The notes under the pieces were generated by a model that worked only from the letters and a program-made list of their open reading frames with translations, was not told the origin of the DNA and ran no database searches. Position numbers and translations under genes: made by a program. Below are positions 46,618 to 55,691 of a DNA stretch of 64,000 nucleotides, one piece after another (position 1 is the stretch's first letter; every line of letters starts with the position of its first letter). The stretch lies in assembly GCF_007644045.2 (NCBI RefSeq), contig NZ_VMDW02000136.1, positions 1 through 64,000 on the forward strand. Direction: 5' to 3'. The stretch comes from Vogesella urethralis. GTDB lineage: Bacteria > Pseudomonadota > Gammaproteobacteria > Burkholderiales > Chromobacteriaceae.

Positions 46618-46674
46618 GGCCGTGGCGGGCCGCTGCCGCGTAAGGTCGCCCGGTCTTGAACGGAGGGTTACACC

Positions 46675-47673
46675 ATGCAGCTACCAGAGCTGGTCTGTCC
46701 GGCCGGCAACCTGCCCGCCCTGAAGGCCGCCGTCGATCACGGTGCCGACTGCGTCTACCTGGGCTTGAACAACGACACCAACGCCCGCCATTTCGCCGGG
46801 CTCAACTTTGACGCCGCCAGCGCCCGCGAAGGCCTGCGCTACGCCCGCCAGCGCGGGGTAAAGGTGCTGCTGGCCATCAATACCTTTGCCCAGGCCGGCG
46901 AAGAAGCCCGCTGGCGCGCGGCGGTGGACGAGGCGGCAGCGCTGGCGGTGGACGCGGTGATCCTGGCCGATTTCGGCCTGCTCGATTACGCCAGCCAGCG
47001 CCACCCGCAGCTGCGCCTGCATCTGTCGGTGCAAGGCTCGGCCAGCAATTACGAAGCCATCAACCTTGCGCAGCGCATGTTCGGCGTGCAGCGCGCGGTG
47101 CTGCCGCGCGTGCTCAGCCTGGAGCAGGTGGCGCAGGTGATGGCCGGTACCACGGTGGAAATCGAGGTGTTCGGCTTTGGCAGCCTGTGCGTGATGGCCG
47201 AAGGGCGTTGCCACCTGTCCAGCTACGCTACCGGCGAGTCGCCCAATACCCACGGCGTGTGCTCGCCGGCCCGCCACGTACGCTGGCTGCCGCACGCCCG
47301 CGGCACAGAGGCACGGCTGAACGGGGTGCTGATCGACGATTTTGCCCACGACGAGCCGCGTGGCTACCCCACGCTGTGCAAGGGGCGCTTTCACGTGGGC
47401 GACAGCCTGGGCTACGCGCTGGAAGAGCCCACCAGCCTTAATGTGCTGCCCTTGCTGCCAAGGCTGATCGACATGGGCGTGGCGGCCATCAAGGTAGAAG
47501 GGCGGCAACGCAGCCCGGCCTACGTGGCGCAGGTAACGCGCACGCTGCGCCAGGCGCTGGACGAGGCGCACCGGCCCGGCTGGCAGCCGCCAGCCGCGCT
47601 GATGCAGCAACTGGGCCGGGTTTCCGAAGGACAACAAGTGACACTGGGGGCGTACAGCAGACCATGGAAGTAA
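46675..47673 (+). CDS. ubiU: O2-independent ubiquinone hydroxylation protein UbiU (U32 family)
   Basis: This 332-residue protein works with UbiV to hydroxylate the ubiquinone ring without oxygen. It has the peptidase U32 fold and the four cysteines for the [4Fe-4S] cluster: [29 protein letters not shown] and [16 protein letters not shown] precedes the ATG. It is divergent from nrdD and starts the ubiU-ubiV-ubiT unit; quinone supply fits anaerobic nitrate respiration. Confidence 0.92.
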   Translation: MQLPELVCPAGNLPALKAAVDHGADCVYLGLNNDTNARHFAGLNFDAASAREGLRYARQRGVKVLLAINTFAQAGEEARWRAAVDEAAALAVDAVILADFGLLDYASQRHPQLRLHLSVQGSASNYEAINLAQRMFGVQRAVLPRVLSLEQVAQVMAGTTVEIEVFGFGSLCVMAEGRCHLSSYATGESPNTHGVCSPARHVRWLPHARGTEARLNGVLIDDFAHDEPRGYPTLCKGRFHVGDSLGYALEEPTSLNVLPLLPRLIDMGVAAIKVEGRQRSPAYVAQVTRTLRQALDEAHRPGWQPPAALMQQLGRVSEGQQVTLGAYSRPWK

Positions 47674-48587
47674 GCCGACATACCGCATTACCACTACAGC
47701 TGGCCATCGGCCCCGTGCTGTATTTCTGGCCGCGCGACGAGGTGATGCGCTTTTATGCCGACGTGGCCGACTGGCCGGTGGACCGCGTCTATCTGGGCGA
47801 AGTGGTGTGCTCGCGCCGCCAGCAGCTGCGGGTGGACGACTGGCTGGGCCTGGCCGCCGACCTGCAGGCCGCCGGCAAGCAGGCGGTGCTGTCCAGCCAG
47901 GGCTTGCTGGAGAGCGAGTCCGACCTCAAGCGCCTGCGCCGGCTGCTGGATGGTGCCGGCGTTCTGGTGGAAGCCAACGATACCGGCGCCGTCGGCCTGC
48001 TGCAGCAACGCGGGCTGCCGTTTGTGGCCGGCCCGCACCTCAACATTTACAACGCCGCCACGCTGGCGCTGTACCAGCGTTGGGGGGCGCAGCGCTGGGT
48101 GCCGCCACTGGAAATGCCGGCGCAGCGGGTGCAGGCCATTGCCGGCACCTTGCCGCAGCTGGATACCGAAGTGTTTGCCTGGGGGCGGATGCCGCTGGCG
48201 TTCTCGTCGCGTTGTTTTACCGCCCGCCACGCAGGGCTGAACAAGGACAGCTGCGAATTCCGTTGCCTGGCGCACCCTGATGGCATGCCGCTGCGCACCC
48301 GCGAGCAGCAGGGCTTTTTGCAGATCAACGGTACCCAGACGCAGTCGGCCGCCTGCCACAGCCTGCTGGACGAGCTGCACACCTTGCCGGCGCTGGGGGT
48401 GACGGCCATCCGCCTCAGCCCGCACAGCCAGCACTTTGGCGCGGTAGTGCAATGGGCCGCCGCCCGTCTGCGCGGCGAGCCGGCCGGCGAAGCACTGGTT
48501 GGCCTGGCGCCGGCCCCATTGGTCAACGGGTTCTGGCATGGCCAGCCCGGCATGCAACAGTACGGAGCACACCATGACTGCCATTGA
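47664..48587 (+). CDS. ubiV: O2-independent ubiquinone hydroxylation protein UbiV (U32 family)
   Basis: This 307-residue U32-family partner of UbiU has cysteines in [28 protein letters not shown], matching the UbiV cluster motif. It overlaps ubiU by ten bases and ubiT by 14, so the three genes are coupled. The N-terminal [45 protein letters not shown] is typical of UbiV. Confidence 0.92.
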   Translation: MEVSRHTALPLQLAIGPVLYFWPRDEVMRFYADVADWPVDRVYLGEVVCSRRQQLRVDDWLGLAADLQAAGKQAVLSSQGLLESESDLKRLRRLLDGAGVLVEANDTGAVGLLQQRGLPFVAGPHLNIYNAATLALYQRWGAQRWVPPLEMPAQRVQAIAGTLPQLDTEVFAWGRMPLAFSSRCFTARHAGLNKDSCEFRCLAHPDGMPLRTREQQGFLQINGTQTQSAACHSLLDELHTLPALGVTAIRLSPHSQHFGAVVQWAAARLRGEPAGEALVGLAPAPLVNGFWHGQPGMQQYGAHHDCH

Positions 48588-49032
48588 CCCCCGCCTGGGC
48601 AAGTTGGCCGCCCGCCTGCTGCGGGCCTGCCCCGATACCGCCGCCAGCCAGGTGCTGGCGCGGGCACTGAACCTGATGGGCTGGCGCGGCCTGATTCCGC
48701 TGGCCGACCCCATGCTGCAGCAGCGCACTTTCCTGATCGGGGTGCGCGACGCCGGGCTGGCGCTGTCATTGCGCCACGACGGCCGGGCTTTTCGCGCCTG
48801 CGCAGCGGTGGCGGCGCCGGATTTCTTCCTGCACGCCGACTTGGCCGACCACCTGGCGCTGCTGCGGCGGCAGGAAGACCCGGACACGCTGTTTTTCCAG
48901 CGCCGCATCGATATCGGTGGCGATACCGAGCTGGGCTTGTGGGTGAAAAACGTGCTGGACAGCGTGGACTGGCAAGCCCAGCTGGCCAGCTTGCTGCCAC
49001 CGGGCTTGCGTCCGGCTCAGGGGCGCGGCTGA
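48574..49032 (+). CDS. ubiT: Anaerobic ubiquinone biosynthesis accessory factor UbiT (SCP2)
   Basis: This 152-residue SCP2-domain lipid carrier is thought to hold quinone precursors for UbiUV. Core segment [69 protein letters not shown] is characteristic. I chose the ATG at 48574 after GGAGC. The stop region overlaps the convergent sua5 3' end by 16 bases. Confidence 0.88.
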   Translation: MTAIDPRLGKLAARLLRACPDTAASQVLARALNLMGWRGLIPLADPMLQQRTFLIGVRDAGLALSLRHDGRAFRACAAVAAPDFFLHADLADHLALLRRQEDPDTLFFQRRIDIGGDTELGLWVKNVLDSVDWQAQLASLLPPGLRPAQGRG

Positions 49033-49997
49033 TCCGCCTGGTCTGCCCACGGCTGGCTGGCGCGTTGCAGGCGATCGCGCACCGCGTCCCAGGCGCTGTC
49101 GGCCGGCGGCTGCAGCACCAGAATGCGGGCGCAGCCGCTGCGGTCGGCCTCGTGCAGCGCGTCGTACAGCTGGCTGGCGTAGCCGTCGGCATCGGCCGGC
49201 AGGCAGCGTTGCCAGCCGGCGCTGGCCAGCGGCGTGCCGTGGTGGATGACGGCGCACTGCGGCAGCACTGCGGCCAACCCTGCCAGCGCGCTGGCGCTGA
49301 CGCTAAAGCACGGCGTGCGCGGTGCGTAGTGCGAGGCCAGGGCGCCGGGCACACGCGGCGCGTCCGGCGCCAGGCGGCGGGCGACCTGTAGCAGCGGCGC
49401 CAGCTGCTCGGCGCTGATGCTGCCGGGGCGCAGGATGGTGGGCTGCGCGCCGGACAGGTCGAGAATGGTGGATTCAATACCCAGCGTGCTCGGCCCGCCG
49501 TCTACCACGGCGGCGATGTGGCCCTGCATGTGCTGCTGCACGTGCGCGGCGCTGGTGGGGCTGATCTGGCCGAACGGGTTGGCCGACGGCGCCACGATGG
49601 CGCGGCCCAACCGGCCCAGGATGCCCTGCAGCGCCGGGTGCGACGACCAGCGCACGGCCACCGTGCTTTGGCCGCCGTTCACCAGCGGCGATACGCCGGG
49701 GGCGGCCTTCAGCACCAGCGTCAGCGGGCCGGGCCAGAAGCGTTCGGCCAGCGTGTACGCCAGCGGCGGAATGTCGCTCGCCCAGCGGGTGAGGTGGTCC
49801 AGCTGCGGCAAGTGCACGATCAGCGGGTGGTCGGCCGGGCGGCCCTTGGCGCTGAAAATGCCGCGCACGGCGTCGGGCTGGTCGGCCACGGCGGCCAGGC
49901 CGTACACGGTTTCGGTAGGAATGGCCACCTGCAAGCCGGCAGCCAGCAGCTGGGCTGCGGTGTCGAGGTCGGCGGCGGAATCGGTCAGGTATTGCAT
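49017..49997 (-). CDS. sua5: L-threonylcarbamoyladenylate synthase Sua5
   Basis: This 326-residue enzyme makes threonylcarbamoyl-AMP for the t6A tRNA modification. The YrdC domain shows AIPTETVYGLAA and KGRPADHPLIVHL near residues 25-60, and PSANPFGQISPTSA near 150. The longer C-terminal part with VPGALASHYAPRTP marks the Sua5 form rather than the short TsaC. It is convergent with ubiT (16-bp overlap). Confidence 0.94.
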   Translation of the reverse strand: MQYLTDSAADLDTAAQLLAAGLQVAIPTETVYGLAAVADQPDAVRGIFSAKGRPADHPLIVHLPQLDHLTRWASDIPPLAYTLAERFWPGPLTLVLKAAPGVSPLVNGGQSTVAVRWSSHPALQGILGRLGRAIVAPSANPFGQISPTSAAHVQQHMQGHIAAVVDGGPSTLGIESTILDLSGAQPTILRPGSISAEQLAPLLQVARRLAPDAPRVPGALASHYAPRTPCFSVSASALAGLAAVLPQCAVIHHGTPLASAGWQRCLPADADGYASQLYDALHEADRSGCARILVLQPPADSAWDAVRDRLQRASQPWADQADQPRP

Positions 49998-50007
49998 GGT
50001 TTGCTAC

Positions 50008-50814
50008 TCAAGGGTTGCATAAATTGCACTGTGCCGGCGACGCCGGCTCGGTGCAGGGTTGCTGATGGTGATGGCCGCAGCAGGGGCAGGCCCACTGCCA
50101 GGCGCGTGGCCGGGTTGTTGGCGCGCCGCAGTCGGCGCACGCGGCACCCGCTAGCGGGCGAGCGGCGTGCCAGCCGGGGGCGTGGCATTGCGGGCAGTGG
50201 CTGGCTAGGCGGCTGGCCAGGGCCTCGGCGCAGCGGCCGATCAGCGCCATGCGGCCCGGGTTGCGGTGCGCGCGCAGGTCGGTTTCCAGCCGCGCCGGGC
50301 TGGCCAGGTTGGCCGCATCCAGCGCCTGCTGCAGCGTGGCGGCATCGGCGTCTTTCAGCCAGCCGGCGTCGCCCGGCAGTTGCAGCATCACGCCGGTAGC
50401 GGGGTGGCCGGCCTGCTGCAGGGCGGGTGCCAGCGCGGCGGCGTCGGCCAGCGCCCAGCGCCGGTACCACGGCGCCGGTCCGTCGGCCCAGGCTTCGATG
50501 GCGTAGCCGCGTTCGGCGTCCCAGCACACGATCAGCTCGCGCCCCCACGGCAGGCTGCCCAGCCACGGGTCGGCACCGGCGCTGCCTTCGCTGCCCAGGC
50601 CGTAGCGGCTGCCGCCCAGCTGGCAGGCCAGCTGCGCCTTGTACAGCGCGGCGTCGCGCTGGCTGCCGTGGCGCGGGATGTCGCGGCTGAAGGTGCCCAG
50701 GCTGTCGGTGTCGAAACCGTCGTACACCGTCACCTGCCAGCCGATGGCCGCCAGCGCCGGGGCGATGACAGCGGCCTTGCCGTGGCGGGTGAGCAGGGTG
50801 GCGCGTTCAGTCAT
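50008..50814 (-). CDS. DUF6671 protein downstream of dabA
   Basis: This 268-residue protein has the DUF6671 pattern: LLTRHGKAAVIAPALAAIGWQVTVYDGFDTDSLGTFS, then RYGLGSEGSAG. It ends in two zinc-ribbon-like CxxC pairs (CPQC..CADC and CPCC..CNLC). I chose the ATG at 50814, giving an 8-base overlap with dabA. A role linked to DabAB is suggested by the overlap only. It is not a known part of the bicarbonate pump. Open frame upstream of this ATG is antisense to nothing real and lies within dabA. Confidence 0.75.
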   Translation of the reverse strand: MTERATLLTRHGKAAVIAPALAAIGWQVTVYDGFDTDSLGTFSRDIPRHGSQRDAALYKAQLACQLGGSRYGLGSEGSAGADPWLGSLPWGRELIVCWDAERGYAIEAWADGPAPWYRRWALADAAALAPALQQAGHPATGVMLQLPGDAGWLKDADAATLQQALDAANLASPARLETDLRAHRNPGRMALIGRCAEALASRLASHCPQCHAPGWHAARPLAGAACADCGAPTTRPRAWQWACPCCGHHHQQPCTEPASPAQCNLCNP

Positions 50815-53191
50815 GTTGCCACCCGTCGCCGTGCTTGCGCTGCAGCCGGCCATCGTGCACGGCGTACAGGTGCAGCCAGCCGCCGGCCACCAGGCGGGCC
50901 AGCTGCGGCTGCCGCGCCAGCACGCCATCGATATGCCCGGCCGGCGCGGCAATGCAGGCCGCCAGCCGTAGCGCCTGGTGCCGCCAGCGGGTGCCGTCGT
51001 GTACCGATTGCTGCGACAGGCCGATACGCAGATCGCCGCTATTGCCCTCGAACACGCCGATACGGCCGCCCACCACGTTATGCAGCACCTTGTTGCCGCT
51101 GCCGAAGCGCAGCGGGTCGGCCACCGCGGCGAAGTACTGCATGTTGATCCAGTGCGCCACCACCAGCGGCCCGGCCAGGATGCCGGCCAGCGTGTCGCCG
51201 TCGGGGTCTTGCTGCCAGTGGTATTCCTGCAGGAAGGCGCGGCCGCCCAGGTCCAGCTGCCGGGTGAGGGCGCGCGGTGCGGCGATGAAGAAGGCGTTGT
51301 TGGCCAGCCCCCATTCCGGCCGCGTTTCGGCCCAGTGGTGGCCGCGCTCGCGCAGTAGCGGCAGCGGGTCGTGCGCGGGTATGGCTTCGCCTTGCTGGCG
51401 GGCGCGTTCGCGGCGGGCGCTGCCACCGGCGGCGGCTAGCAGTGGGGCCAGCGCGCTGGCGCGTTCGGCCAGCAGCGGTGCCGGGTCGGCCAGCGGCAGC
51501 AGCTGCAGCTCGTCGCTGTGCGTCAGGTGCAGCGCCGGCAGGAACACCGTCAGCGGCGGGATGGCGTAGCCGTGTGCGGCCAACTGCTGGCGGACGTCGT
51601 CACGGTTCAGCCAGCCGGCCAGCAGCAGCACGTGCAGGTGGCCACCGTGGCCGCCGCAGGCACCGCATTGCAGGCTGGACGCGTGCGGGTTGTTGCTGCT
51701 GTGGCTGGCGTGGCCCACCAGCAGCACGGTGTCGGGCAGCGGCGTGCCCAGCCCCATCGCCGGCAGCAGGCGCAACAGTTGCTGGCAGACGGTGTCGAGG
51801 TCGGGCGCGGCGGCCAGGCGGGCGGCGTCGGCGTCGCGCGCCAGCCACGGGTCCAGCTGGCTCAGGCGGGCGGCGGCGCGGCGCGGCCAACTCTTGCGCA
51901 GCAGCTTGCCCAGCTTGGCCAGGCCGGTGCTTTCCACCAGCGTGAACGACGACAGCGGCGCGCGTTCGAAATGCTGCCAGCTGTCCAGCCGTGCCGGCGC
52001 GGCCGGCAAGGTGGCGTCCCATTGCGGCGCCAGCAAGCCGGGCAGGCGGGCCTGGCCGGCAGCATCGCCACCGTGGATGGCCAGCGGCAGGCCGAAGAAG
52101 CCGGCAAAGCCGCTGCTGCTGCAGCCGGGTAGCTGTTGCTCCAGCGCGCGGCGCATGGCCTCGGAACGCACGTCGATACAGAACACGGCGTGCACGCGGC
52201 CGGGCTTGGCCGCCGGCGCGGTGGCCGGCTGGCGGCTGGCAGTGGCCAACTGTTGCAGCAGCGGGCGATGGGTGGCGTGCTCGGCGGCGCGTTGCCAGAT
52301 CAGCCCGGCCGGCAGCGTGGCCGGCGCGGCAAAGGCGCTGTCCCACTGTTGTTGCCAGCGCTGCCATACGGTGCCGGCGTGACGCTGGCCGTCGTCCAGC
52401 AGGCACTCCCACGCCAGCTGGATGGCCAGCAGCCCGTGCAGGCTGCGCTCGTCGCCGCCTTGCAGTTGCTGTTGCCAGCCCAGGTAGCGGCACCATGCGG
52501 CCCAGCCGCCGTTGCGCAGCAGCAGCGCGTGCAGCCAGTCGGCCAGCCAGGTGCTGCCCGGTTGCAGCTGTGCCAGCGCCAGCGCCACCATGCTGTCGGC
52601 GTTGGCCGGCAGCGCGCCGATGTCGCGGCGGATGCGGGTGGCCAGGGCGTTATCCGGCGTGGGCACCGGCTGCAGCGCCATGTCGTCGCGCCACGCCTGG
52701 TACAGGCAGCGCTGGCGGTCCGGCTGCCATTCGGCCTGGTGGCGGTCGAACCAGGCGGCGCAAAACTGGCTTACCTGCTGCACGATGACGCTGCGCCAGT
52801 CCTGCAGGCCGTGGTGGCCGGCGCCGTCGCCGCGCAGCGCGCTTTGCAGGGGCAGCGGGGCGGCGGCGGGCGCATCGTGCTGGCTGGCCAGCCACGCGCT
52901 GGCGCTGGCGGCGACACCGTAGTCGTCCAGTGCGGCTTGCAGGTGGGCCAGCGTGAGCTCGCCCTGTTGCAGCTGGCTGCGGTAATGCGCCAGCGGCATG
53001 TGCAGCGGGCTGGCGGCCAACTGCTGCAGCAGGCCGGCTGCGTCGGCAAAGGAACGCTGCTGCAGCCCCCAGTACGGCGAGCTGGCCAACTGGCTGTCCA
53101 GCGGCCAGGCCGGGGCGATGCGGCCCAGCGCGTCGTGGAGGGCCTCGGCCTGCACCAGTGTGGCGTGGCCTGGCGGGAAGCGGTCAGTCAT
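50807..53191 (-). CDS. dabA: Inorganic carbon uptake protein DabA (DUF2309)
   Basis: This 794-residue protein captures CO2 as bicarbonate in DAB-type uptake systems. The zinc site is suggested by CIDVRSE near residue 345 and the SLQCGACGGHGG segment near 520; VLLVGHASHSSNNPHAS is nearby. The C-terminus WRHQALRLAACIAAPAGHIDGVL is typical. I chose the ATG at 53191. It overlaps dabB by 8 bases and the DUF6671 gene by 8 bases. Length is normal for the family. Confidence 0.93.
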   Translation of the reverse strand: MTDRFPPGHATLVQAEALHDALGRIAPAWPLDSQLASSPYWGLQQRSFADAAGLLQQLAASPLHMPLAHYRSQLQQGELTLAHLQAALDDYGVAASASAWLASQHDAPAAAPLPLQSALRGDGAGHHGLQDWRSVIVQQVSQFCAAWFDRHQAEWQPDRQRCLYQAWRDDMALQPVPTPDNALATRIRRDIGALPANADSMVALALAQLQPGSTWLADWLHALLLRNGGWAAWCRYLGWQQQLQGGDERSLHGLLAIQLAWECLLDDGQRHAGTVWQRWQQQWDSAFAAPATLPAGLIWQRAAEHATHRPLLQQLATASRQPATAPAAKPGRVHAVFCIDVRSEAMRRALEQQLPGCSSSGFAGFFGLPLAIHGGDAAGQARLPGLLAPQWDATLPAAPARLDSWQHFERAPLSSFTLVESTGLAKLGKLLRKSWPRRAAARLSQLDPWLARDADAARLAAAPDLDTVCQQLLRLLPAMGLGTPLPDTVLLVGHASHSSNNPHASSLQCGACGGHGGHLHVLLLAGWLNRDDVRQQLAAHGYAIPPLTVFLPALHLTHSDELQLLPLADPAPLLAERASALAPLLAAAGGSARRERARQQGEAIPAHDPLPLLRERGHHWAETRPEWGLANNAFFIAAPRALTRQLDLGGRAFLQEYHWQQDPDGDTLAGILAGPLVVAHWINMQYFAAVADPLRFGSGNKVLHNVVGGRIGVFEGNSGDLRIGLSQQSVHDGTRWRHQALRLAACIAAPAGHIDGVLARQPQLARLVAGGWLHLYAVHDGRLQRKHGDGWQHD

Positions 53192-54629
53192 GGCGTGCTC
53201 CTGCGGGGGTAAGGTAGTGGGCCAGCGCCTGGCTGCGGCGCGTCCACCATTCATCAAGATACAAACCGCCGAAGGCCAGCGCGTACAGACGGCGCGACAG
53301 CGGGTGGTGCGGTTGCCACTGCAGCCAGCCTTGCAGCAGGTACAGCGCGGCAAACGCGGCGGCCAGCAGCCATTGCAGCCACACGAAGGCGTGCGCGGCG
53401 TCGCCTTGCAGGCCGGCAAACACGGTGTGCAGCAACAGATAGAGCTGGCACAGCAGCAGCGCGGCACCGGCGCCGGCCAGGCTGCCGAATAGCGGCGCCA
53501 GCCCCAGGCCGATGATGGCGGTCAGCAGCAGCGGCGGTGCCGGTACCTCGCCCGCCAGCGTGTGCCACAGCGCAATGCTGGCCAGCAGCGCGGCCACGCC
53601 GGCGGCGCCTTGCAGCAGGTGGCGCCACGGCGCGCGCGGCTCTGCCATGGCCGGGTGCTGGATGCTGTGCCGCACCTGGTTGCCGGAGCTCAGAAAGGCG
53701 TGCGCCTTGTAGACCGAGTGCGCGGCCAGGTGCAGCAGCGCCAGCGAGTACAGGCCCAGGCCGCACTCCAGCACCATGAAGCCCATCTGCGCGCAGGTGG
53801 ACCACGCCAGCCGCAGCTTGATGCTGATGCGCGTCAGCATCACCCAGCTGGCCAGCGCGGCGGTGAGCGCACCCCAGACCGTCAGCAGCATGGCTGCCGC
53901 CGGCACCGCTTGCCACAGGTCGGCCAGCTTGATCAGCACCACGCCGGACAGGTTCACCACACCGGCGTGCAGGAAGGCCGACACCGGCGTTGGCGCCTCC
54001 ATCACCTGCGTCAGCCAGCCGTGGAACGGCAGCAGTGCGGTCTTGATCACCACGCCCAGCACCACCAGCAAGGCCGCCGCGCCGCGCACCAGGTTGGCCG
54101 CACCGTGTAGCGCGGTGCCGGCGTCGGCCAGCAGCAGCGAACCGGTGCTGGCCACCATCAGCAGCGCGGCCAGCAGCAGCGTGCCTTCTGCCAGCCGGCT
54201 GGCCAGCGCCTCGCGCCGCGCCGCCAGCAGCGCCTGCGGCCGGTCGGGGTAGTAGGTAAGCAGCGTGTGCAGCGCGCGGCTGGTGATCGCCCAGCCGGCC
54301 AGCAGCGTCAGCCAGTCGTGGCTGGCCACCACCAGCGTGGCGCCGGCCAGCAGCCAGCCGGCGGCGCGCAGAAAGCGCATCTGGCCGGGCTCGCCCTGCA
54401 GGTAGCGGCGGGCAAAGCGCAGCACCACCCAGGCCAGCAGCTGGATCAGCAACTGGAACAGCGGCGCGGCCACGCTATCGCCGTACAGCAGCAGGCCCAG
54501 CGCCAGCGCGCTGCCGGCCCAGCCGCAGGCGGTGGCCAGCTGCCAGCGCCGGGTGTCGGCCAGCGGTAGCAGCGCCGGCAGCAGCCACAGCACGGCCAGC
54601 AGATGATGTGAAACAAGCAGTGCAGACAT
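53184..54629 (-). CDS. dabB: DabB, NADH/quinone antiporter-like membrane subunit
   Basis: This 481-residue membrane protein resembles ND5/MrpA-type proton channels and pairs with DabA. Family signs include PFHGWLTQVMEAPTPVSAFLHAGVVNLSGVVL, the lysine-rich loop KLRLAWSTCAQMGFM and HSVYKAHAFLSSG. About 12 hydrophobic segments are visible. I chose the ATG at 54629. It overlaps dabA and is divergent from a LysR gene that probably controls it. Confidence 0.93.
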   Translation of the reverse strand: MSALLVSHHLLAVLWLLPALLPLADTRRWQLATACGWAGSALALGLLLYGDSVAAPLFQLLIQLLAWVVLRFARRYLQGEPGQMRFLRAAGWLLAGATLVVASHDWLTLLAGWAITSRALHTLLTYYPDRPQALLAARREALASRLAEGTLLLAALLMVASTGSLLLADAGTALHGAANLVRGAAALLVVLGVVIKTALLPFHGWLTQVMEAPTPVSAFLHAGVVNLSGVVLIKLADLWQAVPAAAMLLTVWGALTAALASWVMLTRISIKLRLAWSTCAQMGFMVLECGLGLYSLALLHLAAHSVYKAHAFLSSGNQVRHSIQHPAMAEPRAPWRHLLQGAAGVAALLASIALWHTLAGEVPAPPLLLTAIIGLGLAPLFGSLAGAGAALLLCQLYLLLHTVFAGLQGDAAHAFVWLQWLLAAAFAALYLLQGWLQWQPHHPLSRRLYALAFGGLYLDEWWTRRSQALAHYLTPAGARHD

Positions 54630-54723
54630 GGAAAACGTCCCGAAAATCGATAGCCCGCACTGTGCACGCAAAAAAGCGTTCGGTAAAATACATTAAAACG
54701 CTGTAATTGTTCGGTTAAACAGA
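54630..54723. promoter_or_regulatory. Divergent promoter region dabB / LysR
   Basis: This AT-rich 94 bp holds divergent promoters. Around 54690-54720 the sequence is A/T-rich and contains T-N11-A-like patterns, but no perfect LysR palindrome. It is the likely site for control of dabBA by the adjacent LysR protein. Confidence 0.4.
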
Positions 54724-55620
54724 ATGATAAATCGACTCAACTTTCATCACCTGTACTACTTCTGGTCGGTGGCCAGCGAAGGCCATCTGACGCGCGCCGC
54801 CGAGCGCCTGCATATCTCGCAGTCGGCGCTGTCGTCGCAGATCCGCCAGCTGGAAGCGCAGCTGGGCACGCCGCTGTTTCTGCGCGAGGGGCGCAAGCTG
54901 CTGCTAACCGACATGGGCGTGAAGGTGATGCGCTACGCCGAGGCCATCTTTTCGCTGGGCAACGAGCTGCTGGCCGCCACCCACGACGGCGACGGCTGGC
55001 GCGGCAGCACGCTGCGCATTGGCAGCGTGTCCACGCTGTCGCGCAACTTCCTGGAAAACTTCCTGCAGCCGGTGCTGGCCAGCCGCGAGGTAAAGCTGGT
55101 ACTGGAAGCCGGTGATCTGGACAGCCTGCTGGCGCGGCTGGGCAGCTACGAGCTGGACGTGGTGCTGAGCAACCGCCCGGTGATTGCCGACGACAAGCAC
55201 CCGTGGCGCTGCCGCACGCTAGACCGGCAGGCGGTGTTTCTGGTGGGCCCGCCGCGCGACGGCGACACGGCGCCGGATCTGGCGGCCACGCTGTCGCAGC
55301 AGCCGCTGATCGTGCCTAGCGCCAAGAGCGAGATCCGCGTGCGTTTCGATCTGATGTGCGAGCAGCTGGGCATCCAGCCGCGCATTCACGCCGAGGTGGA
55401 CGACATGGCCATGCTGCGGCTACTGGCGCGCGATTCCGGCTCGCTGGCGGTGCTGCCGGCCATCGTGGTGAAAGACGAGCTGGACCGCGGCGTGCTGCAG
55501 CTGTACGCCGCGGTGCCGGGGGTGGAGGAAACCTTCTACGCCATTACCGTGCGCAAGCGCTTCGAGACGCGGCGCCTGCAGGCACTGTTCGACCGCTTTG
55601 CCGCAGCAGGGCAGGGCTGA
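54724..55620 (+). CDS. LysR-family regulator next to dabBA, NhaR-like
   Basis: This 298-residue regulator has the HTH (INRLNFHHLYYFWSVASEGHLTRAAERLHISQSALSSQIRQLEAQLG) of the NhaR-like LysR group. A substrate-binding domain follows (residues about 90-295). It is divergent from dabBA, so CO2/bicarbonate-related control is a reasonable guess; no direct evidence. A strong terminator follows. Confidence 0.85.
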   Translation: MINRLNFHHLYYFWSVASEGHLTRAAERLHISQSALSSQIRQLEAQLGTPLFLREGRKLLLTDMGVKVMRYAEAIFSLGNELLAATHDGDGWRGSTLRIGSVSTLSRNFLENFLQPVLASREVKLVLEAGDLDSLLARLGSYELDVVLSNRPVIADDKHPWRCRTLDRQAVFLVGPPRDGDTAPDLAATLSQQPLIVPSAKSEIRVRFDLMCEQLGIQPRIHAEVDDMAMLRLLARDSGSLAVLPAIVVKDELDRGVLQLYAAVPGVEETFYAITVRKRFETRRLQALFDRFAAAGQG

Positions 55621-55637
55621 GGCAGCCTGTACAAGCC

Positions 55638-55676
55638 ACAAGGCCCCGGCCCGCACTATGCGGGCCGGGGCCTTGT
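55638..55676. terminator. Terminator hairpin, convergent genes
   Basis: CAAGGCCCCGGCCCGC pairs with GCGGGCCGGGGCCTTG, a 16-bp perfect stem with the loop ACTAT. It separates the LysR gene from the convergent MFS gene. The U-tract is poor (TGTAACG), but the stem is strong. Confidence 0.75.
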
Positions 55677-55691
55677 AACGTGGGCTCGGTA

